From assembly GCF_014644555.1 (NCBI RefSeq), contig NZ_BMKX01000002.1, forward strand, positions 186,001 to 250,000: a stretch of 64,000 nt of DNA, given 5' to 3'. The notes under the pieces are model-generated. The model did not search any database. It had not been told where the DNA came from and saw only the letters and a program-made list of their open reading frames with translations. The position numbers were made by a program, and so were the translations under genes. Numbering within the stretch: position 1 is the stretch's first letter; the number at the start of each line of letters is the position of its first letter. Shown here in pieces: positions 8,450 to 18,503 of the stretch. Origin of the DNA: Glutamicibacter ardleyensis. Lineage in GTDB: Bacteria > Actinomycetota > Actinomycetes > Actinomycetales > Micrococcaceae.

Positions 8450-9382
8450 ATGTCGAAGTTCTCCCTACGGCATCTGGAAATCATGGCCGAGCTGCCCGAG
8501 CACACGACCCTGGGCTCGGCGGCCAGCGAACTGAGAATTTCGGAATCGGCCCTGTCTCAGTCCATTACCGCAATCGAAAAAATCGCTCGGGAACCGCTGT
8601 GCCTGCGCCGCAAGGCCCATGGCATCACAATGACCGCCTCGGGGGAGTACTTCGCGTTGATGGCACGCAAAATTATTGCCCAGGTCGACGAACTGCAGGC
8701 CACCTTCCCGCACCAGGATGGCCAGCTGCGCGGCCCGGTCCGCTTTGGCTGCTTTGCCTCGCTGTCCCCGCATGTGATTCCCGCACTGCTTGAGGGCTTC
8801 CCGCCGCTGCACCCGGATCTGGATGTCAGCGTCCGCGTAGGCACCCACGACGAGCTGATTCCGGCGCTGAACTCCGGGGAGCTGGACGTGGCCTTCGTTT
8901 ACGACCTGCTGCTGCCCGCGCAGCTGGGCAAGCAGGTGATCTACGAAACCGAAATGCAGGTAGTGCTGCACCCCGGCCATCGGCTGGCGCAGCTGCAGCG
9001 GCCCTTGGAGCTGAGCGACCTGGTGGACGAACCGCTGATCATGTATGACTCCACGCCCAGCACCGGTTATGTGATGCAGCTTTTTGCCGCGCAGGGGCTG
9101 GTTCCGAAGATCACCGCCTCGGTGCCGCAGATGATCCTGGTCAACGCGATGGTCGGCCGGGGGCTGGGCTACGGCCTGCTGATGTCGCGTCCGAACAATG
9201 CCGAACTTTCCCTGGAAGGACGCAAACTCGCCTTCCGCCCGCTGCGTGCGCCCAATTACCCCAGCGCCGTGGTGGCCATCTGGCCGGGCACGGCGCAGCT
9301 TCCGGCCCGCGTGCTGGCGCTGATCGACTACGCCATCATCGCGATGAACGATTCGTGGCGTGAGAGCTCACCGGGTAATTAG
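8450..9382 (+). CDS. LysR family transcriptional regulator
   Basis: A 310-residue LysR-type regulator. The N-terminal winged helix-turn-helix (about 5-62) has the characteristic order LRHLEIMAEL, then GSAASELRISESALSQSITAIEK. The effector domain (about 90-295) begins with LRGPVRFGCFASLSPHVIPALL, typical of the periplasmic-binding-protein fold. It is divergently placed from the MHS transporter, the usual arrangement in which a LysR protein controls its neighbour and itself from the shared 135-bp region. The inducer is probably the transported compound, but its identity is not visible. It starts at ATG 8450 and ends in a region without an obvious terminator. Confidence 0.9.
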   Translation: MSKFSLRHLEIMAELPEHTTLGSAASELRISESALSQSITAIEKIAREPLCLRRKAHGITMTASGEYFALMARKIIAQVDELQATFPHQDGQLRGPVRFGCFASLSPHVIPALLEGFPPLHPDLDVSVRVGTHDELIPALNSGELDVAFVYDLLLPAQLGKQVIYETEMQVVLHPGHRLAQLQRPLELSDLVDEPLIMYDSTPSTGYVMQLFAAQGLVPKITASVPQMILVNAMVGRGLGYGLLMSRPNNAELSLEGRKLAFRPLRAPNYPSAVVAIWPGTAQLPARVLALIDYAIIAMNDSWRESSPGN

Positions 9383-9528
9383 ACCTAGCTGGCCAGCCGA
9401 TACCCCGGCTCACCTCGTCGGGCGCAGCACGATGAGATTTCGGGGCTATCGCCCAGACACCGTGCTGGGCATAATGGGAGGTGAACCGAAGCACGCCGTA
9501 GGAGCTACATACCGAAGGGGCTAAGGAC

Positions 9529-9885
9529 ATGATTGGCACATGGCAGGCGATGGTCATCGACTGTGAAGATCCCAGCGCGTTGGCAACATTTTACGAGCAA
9601 CTGCTCGGCATGATTCGACTGGACGATCAGCCCGACTGGGTGAGTATTGGCGATGCGCCAGATCGTCCGGGGCTCGCGTTTGCGGCCGTCACTCCGTATG
9701 TCGCCCCAGCATGGCCGGGGCATATTTCCCCGGCGCAAGCCCACGTGGACGTGAAGGTTAAAGACCTGGATCTGGCCGAGGAGCAGGTGCTCGCACTCGG
9801 GGCGACGGTGACGGGGGAGGGCTCGGAAACCTTTCGTGTGTACCTTGACCCGCAGCAGCATCCCTTCTGCCTGGTCAGTTGGTAG
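9529..9885 (+). CDS. VOC (glyoxalase-like) superfamily protein
   Basis: A 118-residue single-domain protein with two beta-alpha-beta-beta-beta repeats of the vicinal oxygen chelate fold. The first repeat begins MVIDCEDPSALATFYEQLLGM, the second AHVDVKVKDLDLAEEQVLALGA, and it ends YLDPQQHPFCLVSW. This is the Glyoxalase_6-like form common in actinobacteria. The reaction is unknown; relatives include lyases, dioxygenases and antibiotic-binding proteins. The ATG follows AAGGGGCTAAGGAC. It converges on a two-component system with only 21 bp between the stops. Confidence 0.82.
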   Translation: MIGTWQAMVIDCEDPSALATFYEQLLGMIRLDDQPDWVSIGDAPDRPGLAFAAVTPYVAPAWPGHISPAQAHVDVKVKDLDLAEEQVLALGATVTGEGSETFRVYLDPQQHPFCLVSW

Positions 9886-9906
9886 CCAACTGCCAGAGGT
9901 ATGCGC

Positions 9907-10551
9907 CTAACCCCAGTGCGTGAAGGCGATCTTCGCCGCCTGCAACCGTGAGGCGACACCTAATTTGGCCATCACCCGGGACACATGCGTTTTGACGGTG
10001 GTCTCCCCAATACCTAAATCTTGGGCGATCTGCGGATTGCTCAGCCCCTGGCCCAGACCTTGAAGCACCTGAATTTCGCGACCGGTGAGCGTCTCAGGTA
10101 GTGCGCTGGCCGGCGGTGTCGCTTCGCTCAGCGCGCTCATCGCCTGCGCGACAACCCGGGCCGTCACCGCCGGATCGAGTACCGAATTCCCACTGGCAGC
10201 GGTTTTGACGCCGGCGAGAATCTGCGTCGGCGTGGAGCTTTTGAGCAGGAAACCGTGCGCCCCGGCCTGCAGCGCACCGAAGAGGTAGTCGTCATCGTCG
10301 AAGGTGGTCAATACCAGCACGCGAGACAGCTGCGCGTCGGTGATTTGCCCGGTGGCAGCCACCCCGTCGAGAACCGGCATGCGCAGATCCATCAGCACCA
10401 CATCCGGTCGCAGCGCGCGGGTCATGCTCACCGCCTGGCGCCCATCGGCGGCCTCGCCGACCACCTCTAATTCCGGGTCCGCCTCGAGAATCATGCGGAT
10501 CCCCATGCGCACCGTCGAGTGGTCATCCACTATCAAAACCTTCAAACTCAT
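9907..10551 (-). CDS. NarL/LuxR-type response regulator
   Basis: A 214-residue response regulator. The receiver domain (1-118) has the acidic pocket VLIVDDHS, the phosphoacceptor Asp in DVVLMDLRMP (about residue 54), conserved Thr in VLVLTTFDDDD and Lys in GFLLKSSTP. The LuxR helix-turn-helix (about 150-214) has LTGREIQVLQGLGQGLSNPQIA and TVKTHVSRVMAKLGV. The frame is open to 10629, but the ATG at 10551 gives the standard start and overlaps the stop of the kinase gene (ATGA), indicating translational coupling. Targets are unknown; autoregulation or control of a membrane-related gene nearby is possible. Confidence 0.94.
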   Translation of the reverse strand: MSLKVLIVDDHSTVRMGIRMILEADPELEVVGEAADGRQAVSMTRALRPDVVLMDLRMPVLDGVAATGQITDAQLSRVLVLTTFDDDDYLFGALQAGAHGFLLKSSTPTQILAGVKTAASGNSVLDPAVTARVVAQAMSALSEATPPASALPETLTGREIQVLQGLGQGLSNPQIAQDLGIGETTVKTHVSRVMAKLGVASRLQAAKIAFTHWG

Positions 10552-11804
10552 AGTTGTCCGTCGTCTTCCTGCAAAGTGGCTGTGGTCGGTGCCGTGGTGG
10601 CCGTGAGCGGGAATTCGCAACGCACCCAAAAGTCGGTGTCGCCGTCACAATCGAAGTGCCCGTCGAGCATCTCGGCGCGCGCCCGAATGTTCTTCAGCCC
10701 GCTACCGGCCCCGGTCACCGACGTTGTGTGTTGCGGCCTTGTGGGCAGCGGATTGTGCGCGCGGACCACCAGGACCTCTGCCTGGCGGAAAAGTTCGAGC
10801 GTCAGCGGCGTGCCCGGCGCATGTTTTGCGTGGTTAACGAGCAGCTCACGCACCGTACGGTAGATCGCCGTCTGGGTTTGCTCGGGCACCTGCGACAGAC
10901 CAAAACCCGGCGTGATGGTGAAGTTAATATGTTGGCCGGCCGCTTGGAAAGATTGGACCAGTTCGGGTAGTCCACTCAGATCGGCGCGCAGCATGGAGCT
11001 TTGGCCGGCATGCAGCATGCGCACCATCGCGGTCATTTCTTCCAATCCGGCCACCGATTCGCTGCGAATACTTTCCAGCGGGGCCCGCAAGCTTCCCTGC
11101 GCGATCACCGGTTCACGTTCCAGCAACGCCCCGCTGAGCAGTGCGATCGAGGATAACCGGGCGGAGAGCACATCATGCATCTCCCGGGCGAGGGCCGTGC
11201 GTTCCTCGATGCTCTGCGCACGATGTTCGGCGACCAGCAGCTCTTCGCGGTTCGCGGCGGCGGCACTGACCGCGGTGGCGCGCGCCGATTCGCTGCTGGC
11301 CAGCTCCTTGGCGGTGCGCACATTCTGCGCCCACAACATCGGGGTAAAGAGGATGAAACCGGCAACAAACACCACCAGTACCGCCTCGCTGGACGAACCG
11401 GTACGCGACCACACATATCCGGCGGCAAGCAGGGTGAGCAGGCATAGGATGATCAGCGTCCAACGCCGCACCGGCTCTGCGGCAAGCAGGTAGATGGTGA
11501 ACACCGCTTCGAAGAGCAAAAAGTAGCCGCCGATGCTGCCCTGCCCCAACAGCAGTAGGGCGAACGCCGTCATCCACAGTGCGCTGAGCGTCGGTGCCTT
11601 GCGCCGGGTGAACATCGCCGCGACACCAAGCAGCAGCACCGGGAACCACCAGCCGGCCAGCGGCTGGAACATCGGCCAGGGTGGGTTGACCAGTTGGGAA
11701 AGATGAAGCACGAGCGTGAGCACCACGTACATACCGGCAGTTTCGGGTTCCTGATCACCGCGGCTCAAACGCCGAAGCAACGTGGCTAGATTTTTTCTCA
11801 CCAA
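10548..11804 (-). CDS. Sensor histidine kinase, NarL-type (HisKA_3)
   Basis: A 418-residue kinase. Five or six membrane segments fill roughly residues 25-160, with short extracytoplasmic loops as in DesK-like sensors. A short coiled linker leads to the H-box ERTALAREMHDVLSARL, whose His is the phosphorylation site. The HATPase domain contains RTVRELLVNHAKHAPGT (N box) and GSGLKNIRARAEMLDG (G box). It overlaps the response-regulator gene downstream by 4 nt. The start is uncertain: TTG at 11804 or GTG at 11801 are possible, and neither has a clear ribosome site. Without an extracytoplasmic sensor domain, membrane state or an ABC partner may be what it senses; no partner transporter is adjacent. 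Confidence 0.92.
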   Translation of the reverse strand: MVRKNLATLLRRLSRGDQEPETAGMYVVLTLVLHLSQLVNPPWPMFQPLAGWWFPVLLLGVAAMFTRRKAPTLSALWMTAFALLLLGQGSIGGYFLLFEAVFTIYLLAAEPVRRWTLIILCLLTLLAAGYVWSRTGSSSEAVLVVFVAGFILFTPMLWAQNVRTAKELASSESARATAVSAAAANREELLVAEHRAQSIEERTALAREMHDVLSARLSSIALLSGALLEREPVIAQGSLRAPLESIRSESVAGLEEMTAMVRMLHAGQSSMLRADLSGLPELVQSFQAAGQHINFTITPGFGLSQVPEQTQTAIYRTVRELLVNHAKHAPGTPLTLELFRQAEVLVVRAHNPLPTRPQHTTSVTGAGSGLKNIRARAEMLDGHFDCDGDTDFWVRCEFPLTATTAPTTATLQEDDGQL

Positions 11805-11909
11805 TTAATTATGCGCAGAAACTTAGTCCCGGCGCGTCCTCCTTTAGTAGGAGAACCGGTGGCCCGTTGCCCGATGTTCCCTCACGTCAGCGGGCGTCAC
11901 ACTGGAACT

Positions 11910-12734
11910 ATGGACCTCATGACACAGGCTCCGGGCCTGACACTTTTCATTTTGGCGCTGATCGATGCGACCTCCATCGGTACGCTGATCATCCCGATCT
12001 GGTTGCTGCTACGCAGCGAGTATCGGCGCGCGATCCCCCGAGTGATCGCCTATTTGGCGATTTTGGCGTTTTTCTATGCGGTCGTTGGATTGTTGCTTCG
12101 CTCCGGCTGGGATCTTGGTGCGGCCCTGATTCCCGAAGGGTTCTTCCAGCAACCGGCGCTGAGGCTGCTGGGCTTGGTGCTCGGGGCTGGCATGATTATT
12201 TGGGCGCTGACCTACAAAACCGATGCGCAGAAGGAAGCGGCCCTAGCAAAAACCGGTGCAAAAACTGGTGCCGCCGCAGATGCCGGGGTGCCGCGAACCC
12301 AGGCCGACCCCACAACAACGGTTCAACCCGATGTGCCGAAGAACCTTCGCGGGCTGTTGGCCGGTGCGTTGGACACTAAATTCGGGGTGCTGGTGTTGGC
12401 GTTGGTGGCGGGGTTGCTTGAACTTCCCACGATGCTTCCCTACCTTGGGGCAATGACGGTGCTGAAAAACTCCGGCTGGGCGGAGCCGACGCAGCTCATC
12501 GCGCTGGGACTGTACTGCCTGGTGATGATCCTGCCGGCGCTGCTGTTGGTGGGGGTTCGTGCGCTGGCCGGGGAACGGCTTGATGGCTGGCTGCAACGGG
12601 TCGGGGTCAAGCTTGGTCGTTATGCGCAGGAAACGCTGGGTTGGGTGGTGGGGATCGCCGGTTATCTGCTGATCCGCAGCGCGCTGAGCGGGACGGATCT
12701 GCAGTCCTTGTTTGAACGGGCGTTTAACTCTTAG
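11910..12734 (+). CDS. GAP family (SfLAP-like) membrane protein
   Basis: A 274-residue membrane protein with about six segments, resembling the GAP/Sap 'sulfolipid-1-addressing protein' family known from mycobacteria and glycopeptidolipid export. Segments begin LTLFILALIDATSIGTLIIPIWLL. A variable, charged and Thr/Ala-rich cytoplasmic loop (about 95-140) is followed by LVLALVAGLLELPTMLPYLGAM, the second hallmark helix. The open frame begins at 11811, but the preceding 33 residues are Arg/Pro-rich, so ATG 11910 is chosen. It starts about 100 bp from the histidine kinase gene, divergently. Its cargo is unknown; a role in export of lipids or small molecules is inferred from the family. Confidence 0.8.
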   Translation: MDLMTQAPGLTLFILALIDATSIGTLIIPIWLLLRSEYRRAIPRVIAYLAILAFFYAVVGLLLRSGWDLGAALIPEGFFQQPALRLLGLVLGAGMIIWALTYKTDAQKEAALAKTGAKTGAAADAGVPRTQADPTTTVQPDVPKNLRGLLAGALDTKFGVLVLALVAGLLELPTMLPYLGAMTVLKNSGWAEPTQLIALGLYCLVMILPALLLVGVRALAGERLDGWLQRVGVKLGRYAQETLGWVVGIAGYLLIRSALSGTDLQSLFERAFNS

Positions 12735-12810
12735 CGAGCGGGGGCACGCTGTGGGCGAACCGGGCTCATCTAATTGGTCACCGGTGAGACAAGGTGAGAT
12801 AATTGTCAGT

Positions 12811-13314
12811 ATGGAACCTCTAGGCAGCACCGCGAAGCAGGGCAAAAAAGTTACCCTGAACGCATCAACTTTGGCCATGGCCGTGATGGTTGTCGTCCTT
12901 TTGGTGGCGGTAGTCTTCGCCGCTAACTCCAATCAGGTCGTCGGCTGGTTCATCGTCGCGATCTCTGCCGGTTGGCTGCTGCTGGCAGCATTTATGATGT
13001 TCGGCCTCAAGCGCGGCGCGGATAAGATCAACAATTCGTTGCGTGAAGCGACCGCGGCGGCCACTGGCCGCGCACAGGGCGCCTCCACCGTCGTCGTCGA
13101 CGAGGGCACCAGCCAGCGCGATATGAAGCTGGACCACTCCTTCAAGATCATTCAGGTGCAGACCCGGGTGATCGACGAGCAGCGCGCAAAGAACGATGCC
13201 GGCTCCGCCGAGATGATCGACCGCGCCTTGGAAACTATTCAGATGACCGCGACAAACGCCCGCGACATGATGAAGCCTTCCGGGGACGCTATCGACGGCG
13301 AAATCGTGAACTAA
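12811..13314 (+). CDS. Small two-helix membrane protein of unknown function
   Basis: A 167-residue protein I cannot assign. Two hydrophobic helices (about 15-38 and 42-63) near the N terminus precede a cytoplasmic, partly helical tail of about 100 residues with RGADKINNSLREAT and many charged residues. The tail is likely coiled-coil or peripheral. The ATG at 12811 follows AAGGTGAG. The open frame extends upstream into the previous gene (12712), but that part is unlike a protein start. A strong terminator follows, so this gene is either monocistronic or last after the SfLAP-like gene. It resembles conserved hypothetical proteins of related actinobacteria. Confidence 0.7.
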   Translation: MEPLGSTAKQGKKVTLNASTLAMAVMVVVLLVAVVFAANSNQVVGWFIVAISAGWLLLAAFMMFGLKRGADKINNSLREATAAATGRAQGASTVVVDEGTSQRDMKLDHSFKIIQVQTRVIDEQRAKNDAGSAEMIDRALETIQMTATNARDMMKPSGDAIDGEIVN

Positions 13315-13331
13315 ATAAATTTGTTACCGCG

Positions 13332-13369
13332 CAGCGCAACGTTCAGGCAGAACGTTGCGCTGTCTTTTT
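13332..13369 (+). terminator. Rho-independent terminator
   Basis: Perfect 13-bp arms (CAGCGCAACGTTC, 13332-13344; GAACGTTGCGCTG, 13350-13362), a 5-nt loop and TCTTTTT. It ends transcription of the preceding membrane-protein gene, 17 bp after its stop. Confidence 0.93.
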
Positions 13370-13382
13370 GTAAGGTGGAATT

Positions 13383-14228
13383 GTGATACCTACCAGCGTG
13401 GAAATTTTGAGCAAGAATGCCGGCGCCGTGCGTGTGGCTTCGGTCAACGTCAACGGCATACGTGCGGCCTACAAGCGTAATATGCCCGACTGGATCGACG
13501 CGCGTGACGCGGACATCCTCTGCCTGCAGGAGGTGCGCGCACCGGATGCGATCCTGCGCGAGCTGATCGGTGAGGGTTGGTTCATTTTGCACGCCGAAGC
13601 CAAGGACAAGGGCCGTGCCGGGGTGGCCGTGCTCTCGCGTGCCGAACCAACCGCCGTGCGTGAACATATTGGCGAGGAGTACTTCGCGCAATCAGGTCGC
13701 TGGGTGGAAGCCGATTTCACCATGTCCGACGGATCCACCCTGTGCGTGGTCTCCGCCTACGTACACTCCGGTGAGCTGAACACGCAAAAGCAAGAAGATA
13801 AGTACCGTTTCCTAGAGCGCATGAACGTGCGCCTGGTGGAGCTGAAAAACGAGAAGGACCATGTGCTGGTGGTGGGCGATTTGAACGTCGTGCACACACA
13901 TAAGGACATTAAGAACTGGAAGCCGAACCACAATAAGCGCGCCGGTGTGATGGATGAGGAGATCGCCTACTTCGACGGGTTCTTCGGTCCGCAGATCGGC
14001 TACACGGATGTGGCCCGGCAGCTTGCCGGTCCCGAAGCTCAGGGCCCATACACCTGGTGGTCCTTCCGCGGGCAGGCCTTCGATAACGATGCCGGTTGGC
14101 GTATCGACTACCAGATGGCCACCGCGGATCTTGCCGCGAAGGCGATCAAGTCTCACGTAGACCGCGCCTCGGCCTACGATCTGCGCTTCTCCGACCACGC
14201 ACCGTTGGTTGTCGACTACCAGTTCTAG
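13383..14228 (+). CDS. xthA: Exodeoxyribonuclease III (AP endonuclease)
   Basis: A 281-residue exonuclease III family enzyme, which cleaves abasic sites and trims 3' ends in base excision repair. It needs Mg2+. Recognised motifs are ASVNVNGIRAA at the start, CLQEVRA (metal-binding Glu), VVGDLNVVH (catalytic Asp-x-Asn), WWSFRGQAFDNDAGWRIDY and the final SDHAPLVVDY (Asp-His pair). The GTG start at 13383 follows AGGTGGA. Its stop lies 15 bp before trpS and the two are probably co-transcribed, a pairing often seen in actinobacteria. Confidence 0.95.
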   Translation: MIPTSVEILSKNAGAVRVASVNVNGIRAAYKRNMPDWIDARDADILCLQEVRAPDAILRELIGEGWFILHAEAKDKGRAGVAVLSRAEPTAVREHIGEEYFAQSGRWVEADFTMSDGSTLCVVSAYVHSGELNTQKQEDKYRFLERMNVRLVELKNEKDHVLVVGDLNVVHTHKDIKNWKPNHNKRAGVMDEEIAYFDGFFGPQIGYTDVARQLAGPEAQGPYTWWSFRGQAFDNDAGWRIDYQMATADLAAKAIKSHVDRASAYDLRFSDHAPLVVDYQF

Positions 14229-15266
<1,038 letters not shown>

Positions 15267-15268
15267 TC

Positions 15269-15805
15269 GTGAGCGATCAGGCCACGGAAATTAGCGACCC
15301 CCAGTTCACCTTGGGGGTCGTCATTCCCGTGCCCGAACCGCAGCGCAGCGTCTTGCGTGAATGGCGCAGGAAATTTGGGGGAGCGGACACCGAGTCGATC
15401 GACCCTCATATCACGCTGATCTCCGGGGGCTACCTTAAATCGTGGGCGCAAGCCGCGGCACGGGTGCGTGAAGTGGCGCAGGAAAATTCGCGCTTTACCG
15501 TTCGGCTTGCCGCGGCGCGTTCTTTCCAGCCCGCCAGTGACGTAGTGTATCTGCCGTTGGCTGCGGGTGCAGAGCGTTGTTGGGCGTTGCATGAGGCACT
15601 ACTTGCCGGGCCGCTGCGTCACGAGTCGAAGTTCGACTATCATCCGCACCTGACGATCGCACAGAATGTGGCGGAGGCCGATTTGGCTGCCGCGTACACC
15701 GCGTTGCAGGAGGTGGATCTGCGCTTCGAGGTGCACAGCGTGCAGCTGTTCGATACTCGGAATGGGGCGTGGAACTTCTGCGAACAAATCGCGTTGGGCC
15801 GCTGA
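15269..15805 (+). CDS. 2'-5' RNA ligase family (2H phosphoesterase) protein
   Basis: A 178-residue protein of the 2H superfamily (LigT/YjcG-like), which hydrolyses or ligates 2',3'-cyclic phosphates. The two active-site repeats are PHITLISGG near residue 48 and HPHLTIAQN near residue 128, each His-x-Thr. It begins at GTG 15269, 3 nt after trpS stops, so translation is probably coupled. The physiological substrate is unknown. A strong terminator follows. Confidence 0.85.
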   Translation: MSDQATEISDPQFTLGVVIPVPEPQRSVLREWRRKFGGADTESIDPHITLISGGYLKSWAQAAARVREVAQENSRFTVRLAAARSFQPASDVVYLPLAAGAERCWALHEALLAGPLRHESKFDYHPHLTIAQNVAEADLAAAYTALQEVDLRFEVHSVQLFDTRNGAWNFCEQIALGR

Positions 15806-15831
15806 ACCTGCATCCCTCAGTGCAGAAGCCA

Positions 15832-15869
15832 AAAAATCCCGTGGAACAAAAATGTTCCACGGGATTTTT
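15832..15869. terminator. Bidirectional Rho-independent terminator
   Basis: Stem AATCCCGTGGAACA/TGTTCCACGGGATT, with an AAAA loop, flanked by an A-run on the left and TTTTT on the right. It ends both the xthA-trpS-2H transcript and, read on the minus strand, the catalase gene whose stop is at 15896. Confidence 0.94.
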
Positions 15870-15895
15870 ATTGCCCTAACGTAGCAGCATCTGAA

Positions 15896-17362
15896 TTACT
15901 TGGCGCGTACGTTGGCTTCGATCTTCGCGCCGGTGTCCGCGTCGATGTTCTTCCAGTACTCCAACGCATTGCTCAGCACCGGCTCGGCAACCCCGTCGAG
16001 GGCACCGGTGACGGTGTTGACCAGTTCGGCGCGCTGGGCGTCGTCCATGACCTCGCGGACCAGGATGCCTGGCTGGACGAAGTCGCCGTCATCCTCGCGC
16101 AGCGTGTAGGCCGCACGGACCAGCTCACCATCGGACTCGAAGGAGTTATCCACCGGTCCGGTCTGGTCGCTGTAGGAATCGCCGAAGGAGTTTGGCGCGT
16201 AGACGCTGCGGTCCCCGGTGTGCTCGAAGGTCATATTGCCCTCGAAGTTGTACGAGTTGACCGGGCACTTTGGCTTGTTGACCGGCAGCTGCTGGAAGTT
16301 AGTGCCGATGCGGTAGCGCTGTGCGTCGGCGTAGGCGAAGTTACGGCCCAGCAACATCTTGTCCGGGCTCATGCCCATACCTGGGACCATGTTGCCCGGC
16401 GAGAAGGCTGCCTGCTCGATCTGCGCGAAGAAGTTCTCCGGGTTACGGTTCAGGGTCAGGGTGCCGACCTTGATACGCGGGTAATCCTTCTTGGACCAGA
16501 CCTTGGTCAGGTCAAACGGGTTATAGCGGTAGGTCTTTGCCTCGTCGTACGGCATGATCTGTACGTAGAGGTCCCACTTGGGGAAATTGCCGGCCTTAAT
16601 GTTGTCGAACAAGTCGCGGCGGTGGAATTCGGCGTCCGATCCAGCCAGTGCCTCGGCCTCGGCGCCAGGCATGGTCTCGAACTTGTCGGACTGCTTGTTC
16701 AGGAAGTGGTACTTAACCCAGAACTTCTCACCGGCAGCGTTGACCCACATATAGGTGTGCGAGCCGTAGCCGTTCATTTCGCGCCAGGTCTTAGGTAGGC
16801 CGCGCTGGCCCATGATGTAGGTGACCTGGTGAGCTGATTCGGGGTTCTGCGTCCAGAAGTCCCACTGCATGGTGCCGTCGCGAAGGCCAGAATCTGGCAG
16901 GCGCTTCTGCGAGCGGATGAAGTGTGGGAACTTCATTGGGTCGCGCAGGAAGAAGACCGGGGTGTTGTTGCCGACCAGGTCAAAGTTGCCTTCGGTGGTG
17001 TAGAACTTCATTGAGAAGCCACGCACGTCGCGCCAGGTGTCGGGGGAGCCAAGCTCACCGGCGACGGTGGAGAAGCGCATCAGGGTTTCGGTTTTCACGC
17101 CTGGCTGGAACAGTGCAGCCTTGGTGTACTGCGAAATGTCTTCGGTGGTTTCGAATTCGCCGAATGCGCCGGCGCCCTTAGCGTGCGGGCGGCGTTCGGG
17201 CACGTTCATGCGGTTGAAGTGCTGCAGGGTTTCGACCAGGTGGTGGTCGTGCAGGACGATCGGGCCATCTGCGCCTACGGTCAGGGAGTTGCGGTCACTG
17301 ACCGCTGGGATACCTGCCTGGGTGGTCGAACCGCCAGGGTTCACGTTCTGATTCTCAGCCAT
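15896..17362 (-). CDS. katA: Catalase (haem, small-subunit clade)
   Basis: Monofunctional haem catalase, which converts hydrogen peroxide to water and oxygen. The 488 residues fit the small-subunit clade. Catalytic His60 lies in [13 protein letters not shown], the distal Asn in [14 protein letters not shown] (about 132-133), and the proximal haem ligand Tyr344 in [15 protein letters not shown]. There is no C-terminal flavodoxin-like domain. The ATG at 17362 has a GGAG-type site. The upstream region (17363-17664) shows no clear OxyR, Fur or CatR site that I can identify. It is a single gene ending at a bidirectional terminator. Confidence 0.96.
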   Translation of the reverse strand: MAENQNVNPGGSTTQAGIPAVSDRNSLTVGADGPIVLHDHHLVETLQHFNRMNVPERRPHAKGAGAFGEFETTEDISQYTKAALFQPGVKTETLMRFSTVAGELGSPDTWRDVRGFSMKFYTTEGNFDLVGNNTPVFFLRDPMKFPHFIRSQKRLPDSGLRDGTMQWDFWTQNPESAHQVTYIMGQRGLPKTWREMNGYGSHTYMWVNAAGEKFWVKYHFLNKQSDKFETMPGAEAEALAGSDAEFHRRDLFDNIKAGNFPKWDLYVQIMPYDEAKTYRYNPFDLTKVWSKKDYPRIKVGTLTLNRNPENFFAQIEQAAFSPGNMVPGMGMSPDKMLLGRNFAYADAQRYRIGTNFQQLPVNKPKCPVNSYNFEGNMTFEHTGDRSVYAPNSFGDSYSDQTGPVDNSFESDGELVRAAYTLREDDGDFVQPGILVREVMDDAQRAELVNTVTGALDGVAEPVLSNALEYWKNIDADTGAKIEANVRAK

Positions 17363-17664
17363 TGTTTCTCCTTTTGCATGGATCCTACATTTTTGTCAGG
17401 AAGAGTGTGGCGGGGATTGACTCCGCTGTGCTTCGCCCTGGCAAGGGCCTCATCCACGGGCGCGGAACGCACCGTAGAGGTCTGTGAAATTTTTGGGTTC
17501 CGGACGGCTCAGAGTTTGCCTACGCCCAGAGGCGCGGTGTGCAAACTGGTACAAATAACCGGTGAAGCCCATAGCTCCCATCATGCCATAAATTTGAATG
17601 GATCCAAATAGGGAATGTGGAATTTACCGCATTGTTGCTAGGCGTTAATTGCCTGGTTAACGCA
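17363..17664. other. Intergenic region upstream of catalase
   Basis: About 300 bp without a supported gene, between the catalase start and the sdh terminator. It must hold the catalase promoter. No convincing operator, hairpin or small ORF was seen. Confidence 0.6.
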
Positions 17665-17700
17665 CAAAGAGGCTCGAACCAAGTGGTTCGAGCCTCTTTG
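17665..17700 (-). terminator. Terminator of the sdh operon
   Basis: Perfect 17-bp stem (17665-17681 and 17684-17700; core GAGGCTCGAACCA/TGGTTCGAGCCTC) with a 2-nt loop, starting 20 bp beyond the sdhB stop at 17721. Confidence 0.8.
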
Positions 17701-17720
17701 GGAGGACTAAGGACTAATCC

Positions 17721-18503
17721 TTAGACGGTGCGCGACAAGATTGCCTGCTTGACCTCGGCGATAGCCTGGGTCACCTGGATGCCACGTGGGCATGCTTCGG
17801 TGCAGTTGAAGGTGGTGCGGCAACGCCACACACCTTCCTTGTCGTTCAGGATCTCCAAACGCATATCGCCTGCATCATCGCGCGAGTCGAAGATGAAGCG
17901 GTGAGCGTTGACGATTGCTGCCGGGCCGAAGTACTGGCCATCGGTCCAGAAGACCGGGCAAGACGAGGTGCACGCAGCGCAAAGAATGCACTTGGTGGTG
18001 TCCTCGAACTTAGCGTGGTCCGCTGCCGACTGGTAACGCTCGCCCGATGGCTCGTGGCCATCGTTGATCAAGAACGGCATGATCTCGCGGTAGGACTGGA
18101 AGAACGGTTCCATGTCGACGATGAGGTCCTTTTCAAGGGGCAGGCCCTTGATGGCTTCAACGGTGATCGGCTTGGAAGTGTCTAGATCCTTGAGCAGGGT
18201 CTTGCAAGCAAGACGGTTGCGGCCGTTGATGCGCATGGCATCCGAACCGCAGACGCCGTGTGCGCAAGAGCGACGGAAGGACAGTGAACCGTCGTGCTCC
18301 CACTTGACCTTGTGCAGGGCGTCCAGCACGCGGTCGGTGCCGTACATGGTCAGCTTGAAGTCTTCCCAGTACGCGTCAGCGGTGCTCTCCGGGGTGTAAC
18401 GGCGAACGCGCAGGGTGATGTTGAAGGTAGGGATTTCTCCGCCACCGCCGACACCTGGCTTCAGCTCGATCTTTGATGCTGGTTCCGGAAGTTCCGTGCT
18501 CAT
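17721..18503 (-). CDS. sdhB: Succinate dehydrogenase iron-sulfur subunit
   Basis: Iron-sulfur subunit of respiratory complex II, passing electrons from SdhA flavin to the quinone. 260 residues. The [2Fe-2S] region is SCAHGVCGSDAMRINGR with a later Cys at residue 100; an Asp replaces one Cys, as in E. coli SdhB. The [4Fe-4S] motif is CILCAACTSSCPVFW and the [3Fe-4S] motif is CRTTFNCTEACPRG. Its ATG overlaps the sdhA stop by one base (TAATG), so translation is coupled. Order sdhC-D-A-B is the standard one and it is the last gene of the operon. Confidence 0.97.
   Translation of the reverse strand: MSTELPEPASKIELKPGVGGGGEIPTFNITLRVRRYTPESTADAYWEDFKLTMYGTDRVLDALHKVKWEHDGSLSFRRSCAHGVCGSDAMRINGRNRLACKTLLKDLDTSKPITVEAIKGLPLEKDLIVDMEPFFQSYREIMPFLINDGHEPSGERYQSAADHAKFEDTTKCILCAACTSSCPVFWTDGQYFGPAAIVNAHRFIFDSRDDAGDMRLEILNDKEGVWRCRTTFNCTEACPRGIQVTQAIAEVKQAILSRTV

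Noticed and set aside
18240-18265. Missing Cys in the SdhB [2Fe-2S] motif
   Set aside because: An Asp in this position is known from E. coli SdhB, so it is not a defect.
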